A stretch of 8,737 nucleotides of DNA from Planctomycetota bacterium (lineage in GTDB: Bacteria > Planctomycetota > Planctomycetia > Planctomycetales > Planctomycetaceae), in the NCBI GenBank assembly GCA_023429275.1, contig JAEYWB010000023.1:1-8737 (forward strand), written 5' to 3'. This document shows, in pieces, positions 1 to 5,968 of the stretch. Each line of letters opens with the position of its first letter. Position 1 is the stretch's first letter. The position numbers and the translations under genes were made by a program. The notes below the pieces were generated by a model that was not told the DNA's origin, made no database searches, and saw only the letters and a list, made by a program, of their open reading frames with translations.

Positions 1-202
1 GTCGTTGGGCACTGCATCCTCGAAGAAAGGTGAGGGGGAGGAATTCTGACGATCAAATGTGCGGGTTCGGGGGGCACGGGTGGCAGACCGGGATCACCCA
101 TGCCGGCGCGATTGAAGCGACAAGCTCGTCTATCCGCCCGTTCGTCCGGATCGCGGGGGACACCTTCGTGGCTCTCAATTCGTGTGACGCGAGCCTGACT
201 GG
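1..202. other. Unassigned window edge
   Basis: I cannot assign a gene here. On the plus strand, a frame open from the window edge ends at a TGA at 47-49 with the tail GTASSKKGEGEEF, a charged end that could be the C-terminus of a gene starting outside the window. On the minus strand, a proline-rich frame beginning at ATG 111 runs off the left edge without a ribosome binding site. Neither is convincing. No clear terminator was seen downstream of the WD40 gene that ends at 203. Confidence 0.2.
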
Positions 203-2419
203 TCACTTCTGGACACGGATCTCCCGCGGCCTGCCGACGACGCTGGATGTGGTGTCCTTTTTGAAGGAGCCAATCTTCCATGCCATCAGCCGACGCTGTT
301 CATCGGCCGCAGCGAGAACCGAGCCATCGGGTGAGAAGCCGAGTCCACCGATCGGGAGCTCCATGGGCCTCGCTCGATAGAGGACTTCGCCGGTCCGTGG
401 ATTCCGCAGCGTCAGGTCCCCGGTCACCCCGCCGACGGCGGCGAGCTGACCGTCCGGCGAGAGATCGACGGCGGTCACCTGACCGGACTGGCCGGTGGAG
501 GAATTCCAGCGGAAGGCCTCCGCCTGGGTGTCGAGATCGACGCCGACGATCGATCCATCGCCCTCCCGCCGGGCGAGAATCCGCCCCTCGTCCAGAAACC
601 AGAACTGCGTCGGCTTCCAGTCTCCCGCAAGCGGAAGTTCTTCTCCGGTCGTTGTCTCGAACACCCGCAGCTTCCAGCTTTCCAGGACCGCCAGCCGCTG
701 GCTGTTGCCGGAGAAAACCAGGCGACAGGGAGTGGCGGTCTCGAGGCCCGTTGCGAGGGTCCGCTGGACTTCGCCGGTCTGCATGTCCAGCAGGATCAGC
801 GACGCCGGCAACTGCACCCGCTTGGAGTTTTCGTACTTCCACTCGCATGCCCGTACGGCCATCACCTTGCCGTCCGGGCTGGGCTGCATGGCCGTGAAGT
901 GCAGATGGCGTCTTTTCTTCAGTTGGAACTCACCGGTCGCTGGATTGATGCGTCCGCTGACGATGTTGGGAATCTTTTCGCTTCCGACAATCGTCCCTTC
1001 GACAAGAACCGTTCCGTCCGCGAGGACCGCCCAGGTCGGGAGTTCCTTCTTCCAGGGGCCTGTGGAAGTCGTCTCCCACACCGGAAGATGCTTCGCGGCC
1101 TCGTTGGTGCTTGTGACCGAGGCGATCGAATCGGGAAGCCAGTTGCCAACGACGATGACTTCGCCGCCGCGTGACATGGCGATCGTCCCGTTCTTGAATC
1201 CGCGAAACGAATTGCGAAAGCCGTCGCGCATTCCCGGAGCTGCAGGTTGATCGAGCGGTCGATCGAGAATCCCGGTCAGCGCCCCGCCGGTCGGTTGCGA
1301 CCGATCGGCTGCGACCGGCAACAGGGAGATCGTGCCGTCGGCATGGCCAACGGCGACAGACTCCCCGTCGGGGGCGAGTTCCGGGAGTGCATCGTCCTGC
1401 TTCCGCCTGGAGACCAGCATCTCCCTGCCGGAAACGGCATCCACGACCACGAGTTGCCATCGTGGGTCCGACGGGCTGCCGGCCAGCAGGCGCATTCCGT
1501 CGCGGGACAGCGCGAAGGTCGGTTCGTTGACACTCCACAGGCCCCCATTGACCGTCGATCGGACGCGCAGTTGCCTGTCTCCAACTTCGATCAGCGAGAT
1601 CTTTCCTTGCCTGAGTGCGACAGCCGCCGTCGTTCCGTCGTCGCTCGCAGTCAGCCTCCAACCGCCGGGAACATCGACTTTTGCCAGCAGTTTTCCGGTG
1701 CCGGAGACGTCCCACAACATCAGGCTCCCGCCGTACTGGCCGCCATCGATGAGCGTCAGGACCCGGCTGTTGCCAGCCCAGGCGATTCCGCTGATTCGCG
1801 CTGTGAAGGCTTTCAGGTCGCAGAGCAATCGGCCGGTGGCCGCTTCGATCACATGAATCTGCCTGTCGCCAGCCGCAATGTTTCGATCGGTCAGCCACTT
1901 GCTTCCGTCCGGCGAAGCGGCCGACAGCGGCGGACTTCGTTCGCCCACCGGGTAGAGGGCTTTCTGCTGACCGGCTTCCAACACCTCGGCCCGCTTTACG
2001 AAGCGCCTGCCTCCGACATAGATCAATGGGTAATACTGCCTCATCGTCCGGGGGTCGTCCCACTCCGCGACGATCGCGATCGACTGCGGGTCAAGCACGT
2101 ACCCGCTGGTGTCGCAGCCCGCCATCAGCAGCGGGCGGGCTTCACTCGTGAACTGAAGAAAGGCTCCGCCGATCCAGAAGTCGCGATGGACTTTCGGGCC
2201 GCGGCGTCCGGTGCCCGCGGCCAGATCCCAGAGAATGATATCGCCATCCGCGGCGATGGAGGCGAGGGATTGGCCATCCCGCGCGAACTCGACGTCGACC
2301 ACCGACTTCTGGTGTCCGATCAGTGCGGTCGGCTCGGCGGCGAGAGCCGGCGAGACCTGCAGAGCGAGGAGAAGTCCGACCATCAATGTGGCCGATGGGG
2401 TCGTCGCTGGAGAATTCAT
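203..2419 (-). CDS. Exported WD40-repeat beta-propeller protein
   Basis: A 738-residue protein that I read as a secreted or periplasmic beta-propeller scaffold; its partner is unknown. The start at 2419 is chosen because it gives a signal peptide (hydrophobic core TLMVGLLLALQV, cleavage after SPALA or ALAA, about residue 27-28) and has AAGGA 11 nt upstream. The longer frame reaching 2581 adds 54 residues with no export signal. Blades are clearest at the ends. Residues 30-72 carry a GH dipeptide and the strand end 'IILWDLAAGTG'. Residues 645-717 hold two repeats with 'LSPDGQLAAVGG' and 'FSPDGSVLAAAD', the last ending 'LMAWKIG'. In between are many degenerate strands of the 'SPDGxxLA...LxDxxTGE' type, enough for roughly two propellers. 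The C-terminal 20 residues are basic. No kinase, protease or catalytic domain is visible. The family is common in planctomycetes, usually with no assigned function. Confidence 0.85.
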   Translation of the reverse strand: MNSPATTPSATLMVGLLLALQVSPALAAEPTALIGHQKSVVDVEFARDGQSLASIAADGDIILWDLAAGTGRRGPKVHRDFWIGGAFLQFTSEARPLLMAGCDTSGYVLDPQSIAIVAEWDDPRTMRQYYPLIYVGGRRFVKRAEVLEAGQQKALYPVGERSPPLSAASPDGSKWLTDRNIAAGDRQIHVIEAATGRLLCDLKAFTARISGIAWAGNSRVLTLIDGGQYGGSLMLWDVSGTGKLLAKVDVPGGWRLTASDDGTTAAVALRQGKISLIEVGDRQLRVRSTVNGGLWSVNEPTFALSRDGMRLLAGSPSDPRWQLVVVDAVSGREMLVSRRKQDDALPELAPDGESVAVGHADGTISLLPVAADRSQPTGGALTGILDRPLDQPAAPGMRDGFRNSFRGFKNGTIAMSRGGEVIVVGNWLPDSIASVTSTNEAAKHLPVWETTSTGPWKKELPTWAVLADGTVLVEGTIVGSEKIPNIVSGRINPATGEFQLKKRRHLHFTAMQPSPDGKVMAVRACEWKYENSKRVQLPASLILLDMQTGEVQRTLATGLETATPCRLVFSGNSQRLAVLESWKLRVFETTTGEELPLAGDWKPTQFWFLDEGRILARREGDGSIVGVDLDTQAEAFRWNSSTGQSGQVTAVDLSPDGQLAAVGGVTGDLTLRNPRTGEVLYRARPMELPIGGLGFSPDGSVLAAADEQRRLMAWKIGSFKKDTTSSVVGRPREIRVQK

Positions 2420-2490
2420 CGGATTGCCTGTCCTTTGATCCCAACGCCAGACCCTGCTGCGGGGCCCGGCCGTACCGTTGAAAGCGTCCT

Positions 2491-2510
2491 GCTCTGGAGT
2501 TACCCAGAGC
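2491..2510. repeat. Inverted repeat in WD40 leader
   Basis: Seven-base arms gctctgg (2491-2497) and ccagagc (2504-2510) flank a 6-base loop. The element lies 72-91 bases upstream of the WD40 start codon, where it could be an RNA hairpin in the leader or a protein-binding palindrome. There is no following T-tract on either strand, so an intrinsic terminator is unlikely. Confidence 0.4.
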
Positions 2511-2529
2511 CTTGACTGTGGCGACAGAG

Positions 2530-2542
2530 ATTCTTGAAGAAT
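2530..2542. repeat. Palindrome attctt-g-aagaat upstream of WD40 gene
   Basis: A perfect 13-base palindrome with 6-base arms around one central base, about 111 bases upstream of the WD40 start. It is AT-rich compared with its surroundings, so it stands out and could be an operator. It may also be chance. No second copy was found in the window. Confidence 0.3.
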
Positions 2543-2680
2543 GCCAAGTGGGAACAGATTCCTTCGGCCGGCCAGCCCCATCTCGTCGGACTTCTCCGCC
2601 TCCCCTGGGCGGATGGCCGATTCGACAGCGGAGATATGCGACGCCCGGTCACTGCATGATGACTTCCGACGGCCGAAAGG

Positions 2681-3283
2681 CTACCGCATATCGGGGTCGG
2701 AGTCGACGCGACAGGCGGGGAGTGCAGCTTTGATCGTCTGCACTCCCTCGCGGGTCACCTTGGTGGCCCGGACATCGAGCCATTTCAGGAACCGGCATTC
2801 ACGGAATGGAAGCATCCCCACATCCGTGATGGGCGTACCGCCGATCCAGAGGGTGCCGAGCTCCCTGCAATCGTGAAACAGGCTCAACCCCTTGTCCGTC
2901 AGAAAGGTGTCGTGGAGGAACAGCGACTTGAGGCCTTTGTTCCCCTGGAAGATCTCCAGGCCCTAATCCGTGACACGAAGGTACGCGAGCCCGAGCGAAG
3001 TGAAGTTGCTTCTGCCGCGGAAGATCTCCAACCCCTTCTCTGTGACGCGGGTGCTGCGCACATCGAGTTCGGTCAGGTGGACGCAGTCCTTCAAGATAGC
3101 CAGGGCATCGTCATCGAGCCCCTTTTCCTCTCCCGAAGCGCCACCCATGTCCCTTGTACAGCTGTAACCCATGTCTCTTGGGCGAACAGGAGTACCTGCA
3201 GGGCGTGCCACCCGCTTGCGAGTGGCCTTCGGCCGGGCCACCCTGCCGGTGCAGGGATCGGCCGGTTGCTGTCCGGTCACCAC
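2681..3283 (-). pseudogene. Degraded LRR protein with in-frame amber stop
   Basis: Leucine-rich repeats of exactly 24 residues run from about 3090 to 2700: LTELDVRSTRVTEKGLEIF, FTSLGLAYLRVTD(stop)GLEIF, LKSLFLHDTFLTDKGLSLF, LGTLWIGGTPITDVGMLPF and LKWLDVRATKVTREGVQTI. A TAG at 2965-2963 falls at repeat position 14, which is Lys in two of the other four repeats, with no change of frame. One base change (AAG or GAG to TAG) explains it. The C-terminal part ends at its own TAG at 2683-2681. The N-terminal part (from a GTG at 3283, stop upstream at 3316-3314) has no LRR character before about 3142 and no signal peptide, so the original 5' end seems lost or replaced. Possible alternatives are suppression of the stop, reinitiation at ATG 2887 giving 68 residues, or a sequencing error. 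I favour a decaying gene. Confidence 0.7.
3143..3180. repeat. 14-bp direct repeat with central palindrome
   Basis: Copy 1, acccatgtcccttg (3143-3156), and copy 2, acccatgtctcttg (3167-3180), match at 13 of 14 bases with a 24-base period. Between them lies the perfect palindrome tacagctgta (3157-3166). The block sits where LRR similarity on the minus strand stops. Repeats of 'acccatgtc' type remind me of the outer ends of IS481-like insertion sequences, but this is memory only, and no transposase fragment is visible next to it. Confidence 0.45.
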
Positions 3284-3440
3284 CGCACGCCCCCGCCACG
3301 ACAGGAACGTAGCTCACGGCTCCCCGCGAATCCATGGTCCCTCCCTCTCCCCCGGGCCACGCTCTCTGATGTCTACGAACGATGCTCGGCAACACTTGAA
3401 GAGGCTTTCTCGGTCCGGCCACCCCGTCGAGGGGACGGCT
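3181..3440. other. Unassigned stretch, possible mobile-element debris
   Basis: No convincing gene was found on either strand. On the minus strand there is a strong Shine-Dalgarno-like run (GGGAGAGGGAGGGACC) directly before an ATG at 3335-3333 that opens a 74-residue frame to 3111. The product is Arg/Gly/Cys-rich and unlike any family I know, and it overlaps the LRR remnant in another frame. A hairpin gtggcc (3222-3227) / ggccac (3236-3241) is present. The stretch may be what replaced the 5' end of the LRR gene. Confidence 0.3.
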
Positions 3441-3444
3441 GCAG

Positions 3445-3473
3445 TTGACTCGCCCTCCACCACGAATTAGACA
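3445..3473 (+). promoter_or_regulatory. Predicted sigma70-type promoter of the sulfur operon
   Basis: TTGACT (3445-3450) is a 5/6 match to a -35 box. A 17-base spacer leads to TAGACA (3468-3473), a weak -10. Transcription would start near 3480, inside the palindrome at 3471-3490. The -10 match is poor, so the exact hexamer is uncertain; the position agrees with the ribosome binding site and start chosen for the regulator gene. Confidence 0.5.
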
Positions 3474-3490
3474 TTCGGAATATCGAATGT
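3471..3490. promoter_or_regulatory. ArsR-family operator palindrome (ATTC-N8-GAAT)
   Basis: The sequence acattcg-gaatat-cgaatgt has perfect 7-base arms (3471-3477 and 3484-3490) and contains ATTC (3473-3476), eight bases, then GAAT (3485-3488). Such AT-rich 12-2-12-like or ATTC-N8-GAAT palindromes are typical operators of ArsR/SmtB repressors; the exact half-site and spacing is the one I recall for SqrR/YgaV. It overlaps the predicted -10 and transcription start, so bound repressor would block the polymerase. The gene directly downstream encodes an ArsR protein, which points to autoregulation. Confidence 0.75.
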
Positions 3491-3498
3491 CCGAATCT

Positions 3499-3503
3499 GG
3501 AGG
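3499..3503 (+). promoter_or_regulatory. Ribosome binding site deciding the ArsR start
   Basis: GGAGG ends 4 bases before ATG 3508. Upstream candidate starts (TTG 3445, ATG 3487) lack a ribosome binding site and lie in the predicted -35 box or the operator, so 3508 is preferred. Confidence 0.7.
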
Positions 3504-3507
3504 CGTG

Positions 3508-3909
3508 ATGCCGTCGGTGACAGATCCACGTGTCGCAGCGGAACTGCTGAAAGCGTTCTCTCACGCAACTCGGCTCGCCATTCTGGAGGAGCTGTTGGCC
3601 GGTCCGAAGTGCGTGACCGACATGGAGGAACTTCTTCCCGCCCGACAGGCCAACATCTCGCAACATCTGGCGGTGTTGCGTCACGCTCATCTCGTCGATT
3701 TCGCTCAAGACGGCTCGTTGCGGTGCTACTACCTGAGCCGCCCGGAGCTCGTTCGGGACATGCTTGCCCTTGTCGAACGTGGCGATCCCGTGGTCACCCG
3801 CACTCCCGCGGAGATTCAGGCCGACAAGGAGAAGCTGGCAAAGGCTCAGGCTCGCGCAGCAGAGACCGCCTCGTCCCGCCCTGGACGGCGACGCAAGGTG
3901 TCGCCATGA
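3508..3909 (+). CDS. ArsR/SmtB-family transcriptional repressor
   Basis: A 133-residue winged-helix regulator that should bind the palindrome at 3471-3490 as a dimer and repress the operon that it heads. The ArsR fold is clear: helix with 'LLKAFSHATRLAILEELL' (13-30), helix-turn-helix 'CVTDMEELL' then recognition helix 'QANISQHLAVLRHAHLV' (47-63), and beta-wing 'DGSLRCYYLSRP' (68-79). Two cysteines are present. Cys35 aligns with the first Cys of the ELCVCDL motif of arsenic-type ArsR proteins, but the second position is Thr. Cys73 lies in the wing. This is neither the arsenic site nor the SqrR/BigR arrangement (Cys in alpha2 and alpha5), so a thiol or redox sensor using this pair is an inference. 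The C-terminal third (95-133) is a charged extension rich in Ala, Lys and Arg. The stop codon overlaps the next start (ATGA, 3906-3909), indicating translational coupling. Confidence 0.88.
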   Translation: MPSVTDPRVAAELLKAFSHATRLAILEELLAGPKCVTDMEELLPARQANISQHLAVLRHAHLVDFAQDGSLRCYYLSRPELVRDMLALVERGDPVVTRTPAEIQADKEKLAKAQARAAETASSRPGRRRKVSP

Positions 3910-5069
3910 CGGGGCAGATCTATCTCGACTACAACGCCACGACGCCGCTCGCCCCCGAGGTCGCTGCTGTCATGGCCCGCCACCTCGAGGAGCCCTATGG
4001 GAATCCTTCGAGTACCCATTGGGCAGGACTCCCCGCACGCGACCTGGTCGAAGCGGCACGATCGCAGGTTGCGGCGCTCCTTTGCTGCGACGCGACCGAG
4101 GTCGTTTTCACGTCCGGCGGGACTGAGGCCAACAACTACGCCATCAAGGGCCTGTTCTTCGCTCGCGCGGCGTCCGGAAAGCCGTTTCACGTCATCACGA
4201 GCCAGGTCGAGCATCCGGCCGTTCTCGAGCCGCTACGGTTTCTGGAGAGACTGGGCGCGGAGGTGACCCGCCTGCCGGTCGACGGCTTCGGCCGCGTCGA
4301 TCCGGCGGATGTCGAGACGGCGATTCGCCCATCGACAAGACTCGTGTCGATCATGCACGCGAACAACGAGGTCGGCACGCTCCAGCCGATCGCCGAGATC
4401 GCGAGGATTGCCCACGAGCATGGCGTACTGTGCCACTCCGATGCCGCACAGTCTGTCGGCAAGATCTCGACCGATGTTGAGACCCTCGGTGTGGACCTCC
4501 TGTCGTTCGCCGGGCACAAGCTTTACGGCCCCAAGGGTGTGGGAGCACTGTATGTCCGCGAAGGAGTCGAGTTGGAATCGCTACTTCACGGCGCAAGCCA
4601 TGAGGCCCATCGCCGGGCGGGAACAGAGAACATCGTATCAATCGTCGGACTCGGTTCGGCCTGCGAGATCGCTCAAGTAGGAATTGACGACCAGAACATC
4701 AGCCAACTGCGTGACCGGCTTTGGAACGGTCTACAAGGGAAGCTGGGCGAAAGGGTCGTCTTGAACGGCCACCCGGAGCAACGTCTGCCGAACACCCTCA
4801 ATGTCAGCTTTCCAGGACATCACGGGCACGAGCTGCTGTCACGACTTCCCGAACTGGCGGCATCGACAGGTTCCGCGTGCCATGCAGGAAGCCTGCAGAT
4901 CAGTCCAGTACTCGCCGCGATGGGTTGCGAGAGGAACACCGCGCTCGGCGCTGTCCGCTTCAGCCTGGGACGTCCGACGACCGCGAACGAGGTCGACACG
5001 GTCGTGAACATGGTTGTTCAGGCAGTAGAAGCCTGTCGGCCAGTTGCCCACAAAGGGGGCCACAACTGA
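3906..5069 (+). CDS. Cysteine desulfurase (NifS/IscS-like, class V aminotransferase)
   Basis: A 387-residue cytosolic PLP enzyme expected to convert L-cysteine to alanine, leaving a persulfide on the active-site cysteine. Full family hallmarks are visible: N-terminal 'IYLDYNATTPL' (5-15), PLP phosphate loop 'TSGGTEANN' (69-77), the ring-stacking His103 in 'VEHPAV', Asp179 and Gln182 in 'SDAAQSVGK', Schiff-base Lys205 in 'SFAGHKLYGPKG', 'RRAGTEN' (236-242), and the catalytic Cys325 in 'STGSACHAGSL'. The short loop between Cys325 and 'ISPVL' is that of group I (NifS/IscS). The C-terminus lacks an obvious IscU-docking tail, and no scaffold gene is nearby, so a general sulfur-mobilising role is more likely than dedicated Fe-S assembly. 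Its start overlaps the regulator stop (ATGA) and its TGA overlaps the next ATG (TGATG), so it is translated as part of the operon. A selenocysteine lyase activity cannot be excluded. Confidence 0.9.
   Translation: MTGQIYLDYNATTPLAPEVAAVMARHLEEPYGNPSSTHWAGLPARDLVEAARSQVAALLCCDATEVVFTSGGTEANNYAIKGLFFARAASGKPFHVITSQVEHPAVLEPLRFLERLGAEVTRLPVDGFGRVDPADVETAIRPSTRLVSIMHANNEVGTLQPIAEIARIAHEHGVLCHSDAAQSVGKISTDVETLGVDLLSFAGHKLYGPKGVGALYVREGVELESLLHGASHEAHRRAGTENIVSIVGLGSACEIAQVGIDDQNISQLRDRLWNGLQGKLGERVVLNGHPEQRLPNTLNVSFPGHHGHELLSRLPELAASTGSACHAGSLQISPVLAAMGCERNTALGAVRFSLGRPTTANEVDTVVNMVVQAVEACRPVAHKGGHN
5052..5059 (+). promoter_or_regulatory. Ribosome binding site for rhodanese reading frame
   Basis: AAAGGGGG lies 9 bases before ATG 5069, which overlaps the desulfurase stop as TGATG. 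This marks 5069 as the original start of the rhodanese gene, although that ATG is now out of frame with it by one base. Confidence 0.55.
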
Positions 5070-5120
5070 TGGAAAGCAATTGCGCAGGTCAAACAGAACG
5101 TCGACAAGAAGCTCGACGTA

Positions 5121-5387
5121 TTGGTCGACGTTCGCGAGGAAGACGAGTGGACCTCAGGCCACATCGAGGGCGCTTTGTTCCTCCTGCTCAGCGCGCTCGA
5201 GGACGGACTGTCGGCAGACGAACGAAAGCCTCTGCCGAAGGACAAGATTCTCGACATCCACTGTGCGGCTGGCTTCCGGGCACTGACCGCGGGAGAGGAG
5301 CTGGAGAAACTGGGCTACAAGGTCCGGCTGCTCGAACCTGGCTTGGAGAAGCTGGTGGAGGCGGGATTTCCCAAGGCCAAGAAGTAA
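5121..5387 (+). CDS. Single-domain rhodanese sulfurtransferase, apparently frameshifted at its start
   Basis: The intact frame gives 88 residues from a TTG at 5121: strand 'VDVREEDEW' (2-10), 'GHIEGAL' (13-19), strand 'ILDIHC' ending at the active-site loop C-A-A-G-F-R (Cys48 to Arg53), then 'LEKLGYKVRLLEPGLEKLVEAGF'. The six-residue CX4R loop is that of sulfur-transferring rhodaneses, not phosphatases. Homologous-looking sequence continues upstream of the TTG with no stop (KAIAQVKQNVDKKLDVL), back to 5070, supplying the usual N-terminal helix and first strand. No ATG or GTG is in frame there. The natural start, ATG 5069-5071 with AAAGGGGG upstream, is one base out of frame; removing one G at 5071-5072 would give M-KAIAQVKQN and a normal protein of about 105 residues. 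So the gene is either freshly broken, mis-sequenced, or translated poorly from TTG. It would pass sulfane sulfur from the desulfurase to an acceptor. Confidence 0.7.
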   Translation: MVDVREEDEWTSGHIEGALFLLLSALEDGLSADERKPLPKDKILDIHCAAGFRALTAGEELEKLGYKVRLLEPGLEKLVEAGFPKAKK

Positions 5388-5431
5388 CTGCGGAATGACG
5401 CTTTCGAGCCAACTCAAACCTGGAGACGACG

Positions 5432-5905
5432 ATGCGATCCCTTCCCAGCATTCTCATTCTTTCGGCCCTTTCGGTTACTGGATTCTCTGACGACCACGCG
5501 TCCACCGACTTTCAAACTCACGCTCCGGCGGAGATCGTCTGGAAGGACGGACCTCCCTCACTTCCCATGGGAGCCAAGATTGCCGTCCTGGAGGGGGATC
5601 CGACTAAGCCCGGGCCGTTCGTCTTTCGGGTGAAGGTTCCGGACGGTTATCGCATCCCGCTTCACACCCATCCCAAGACCGAGCGGGTCACTGTGATCTC
5701 GGGAACCTTCAACATCGGAATGGGCGAGAAGGTCGACGACTCCAAGGCCAAAGCCATGACCGCCGGAACCTACGGATTCTGGACGGCCGGCATGAAGCAC
5801 TTCGTTTTCGTCAAAGGCGAGACGATCGCCCAGTTCCATGGCGAAGGCCCCTGGGTGATCAATTACGTCGACCCGAAAGACGATCCGCGGAATCAGGCGA
5901 AGTGA
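5432..5905 (+). CDS. Secreted small cupin protein
   Basis: A 157-residue protein with a probable signal peptide (MRSLPSILILSALSVTGFS, cleavage near residue 19-24) and one cupin barrel. Cupin motif 1 is perfect, G72-X5-H78-X-H80-X3-E84-X6-G91 (within DGYRIPLHTHPKTERV and on to ISG). Motif 2 is degenerate: G112-X5-T-A-G-X2-H123, with the usual Pro replaced by Thr and the usual Asn by Val. The metal ligands His78, His80, Glu84 and His123 are all there, so a metal-binding exported cupin is expected; the reaction is unknown. The end 'FHGEGPWVINYVDPKDDPR' is typical of a widespread group of small exported cupins. TGGAGA 6 bases before the ATG is a good ribosome binding site. It lies 44 bases after the rhodanese in the same direction with no obvious promoter between, so it is probably in the operon. 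A role in sulfur chemistry outside the cytoplasm is speculation. Confidence 0.82.
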   Translation: MRSLPSILILSALSVTGFSDDHASTDFQTHAPAEIVWKDGPPSLPMGAKIAVLEGDPTKPGPFVFRVKVPDGYRIPLHTHPKTERVTVISGTFNIGMGEKVDDSKAKAMTAGTYGFWTAGMKHFVFVKGETIAQFHGEGPWVINYVDPKDDPRNQAK

Positions 5906-5968
5906 CTCGACGCGAGCTTTGGATTCTGTCTCGCTCGGCTCTTTGCCCCTCGCCAGATCGGAAGTGGG

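Larger units (their letters stand above)
2420..2680. other. Intergenic region upstream of WD40 gene
   Basis: About 260 bases between the end of the degraded LRR gene and the WD40 start. It holds two inverted repeats (listed separately) and presumably the WD40 promoter. No good -35/-10 pair could be picked on the minus strand. No gene or T-tract terminator was seen; an 8-bp palindrome (ggccggcc) lies at 2566-2573. Confidence 0.5.

Noticed and set aside
930..2063. A 377-residue open frame on the minus strand inside the WD40 gene
   Set aside because: It is Arg-rich with no recognisable fold and lies in another frame of the same strand as the WD40 gene.
1247..2515. A 422-residue open frame on the plus strand opposite the WD40 gene
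   Set aside because: Composition is Arg/Gly/Pro/Asp-rich with no domain or ribosome binding site, and it is fully antisense to a clear protein; it is a high-GC shadow.
2420..2581. N-terminal extension of the WD40 protein to ATG 2581
   Set aside because: The extra 54 residues hide the signal peptide and include the translated inverted repeats; AAGGA and the export signal favour 2419.
3171..3470. A 99-residue plus-strand frame across the stretch before the ArsR gene
   Set aside because: No family likeness and no ribosome binding site; it crosses the direct repeat and the promoter region.
3445..3507. Longer ArsR start at TTG 3445 or ATG 3487
   Set aside because: These overlap the predicted -35 box and the operator palindrome, have no ribosome binding site, and would add residues with no family support; GGAGG points to 3508.
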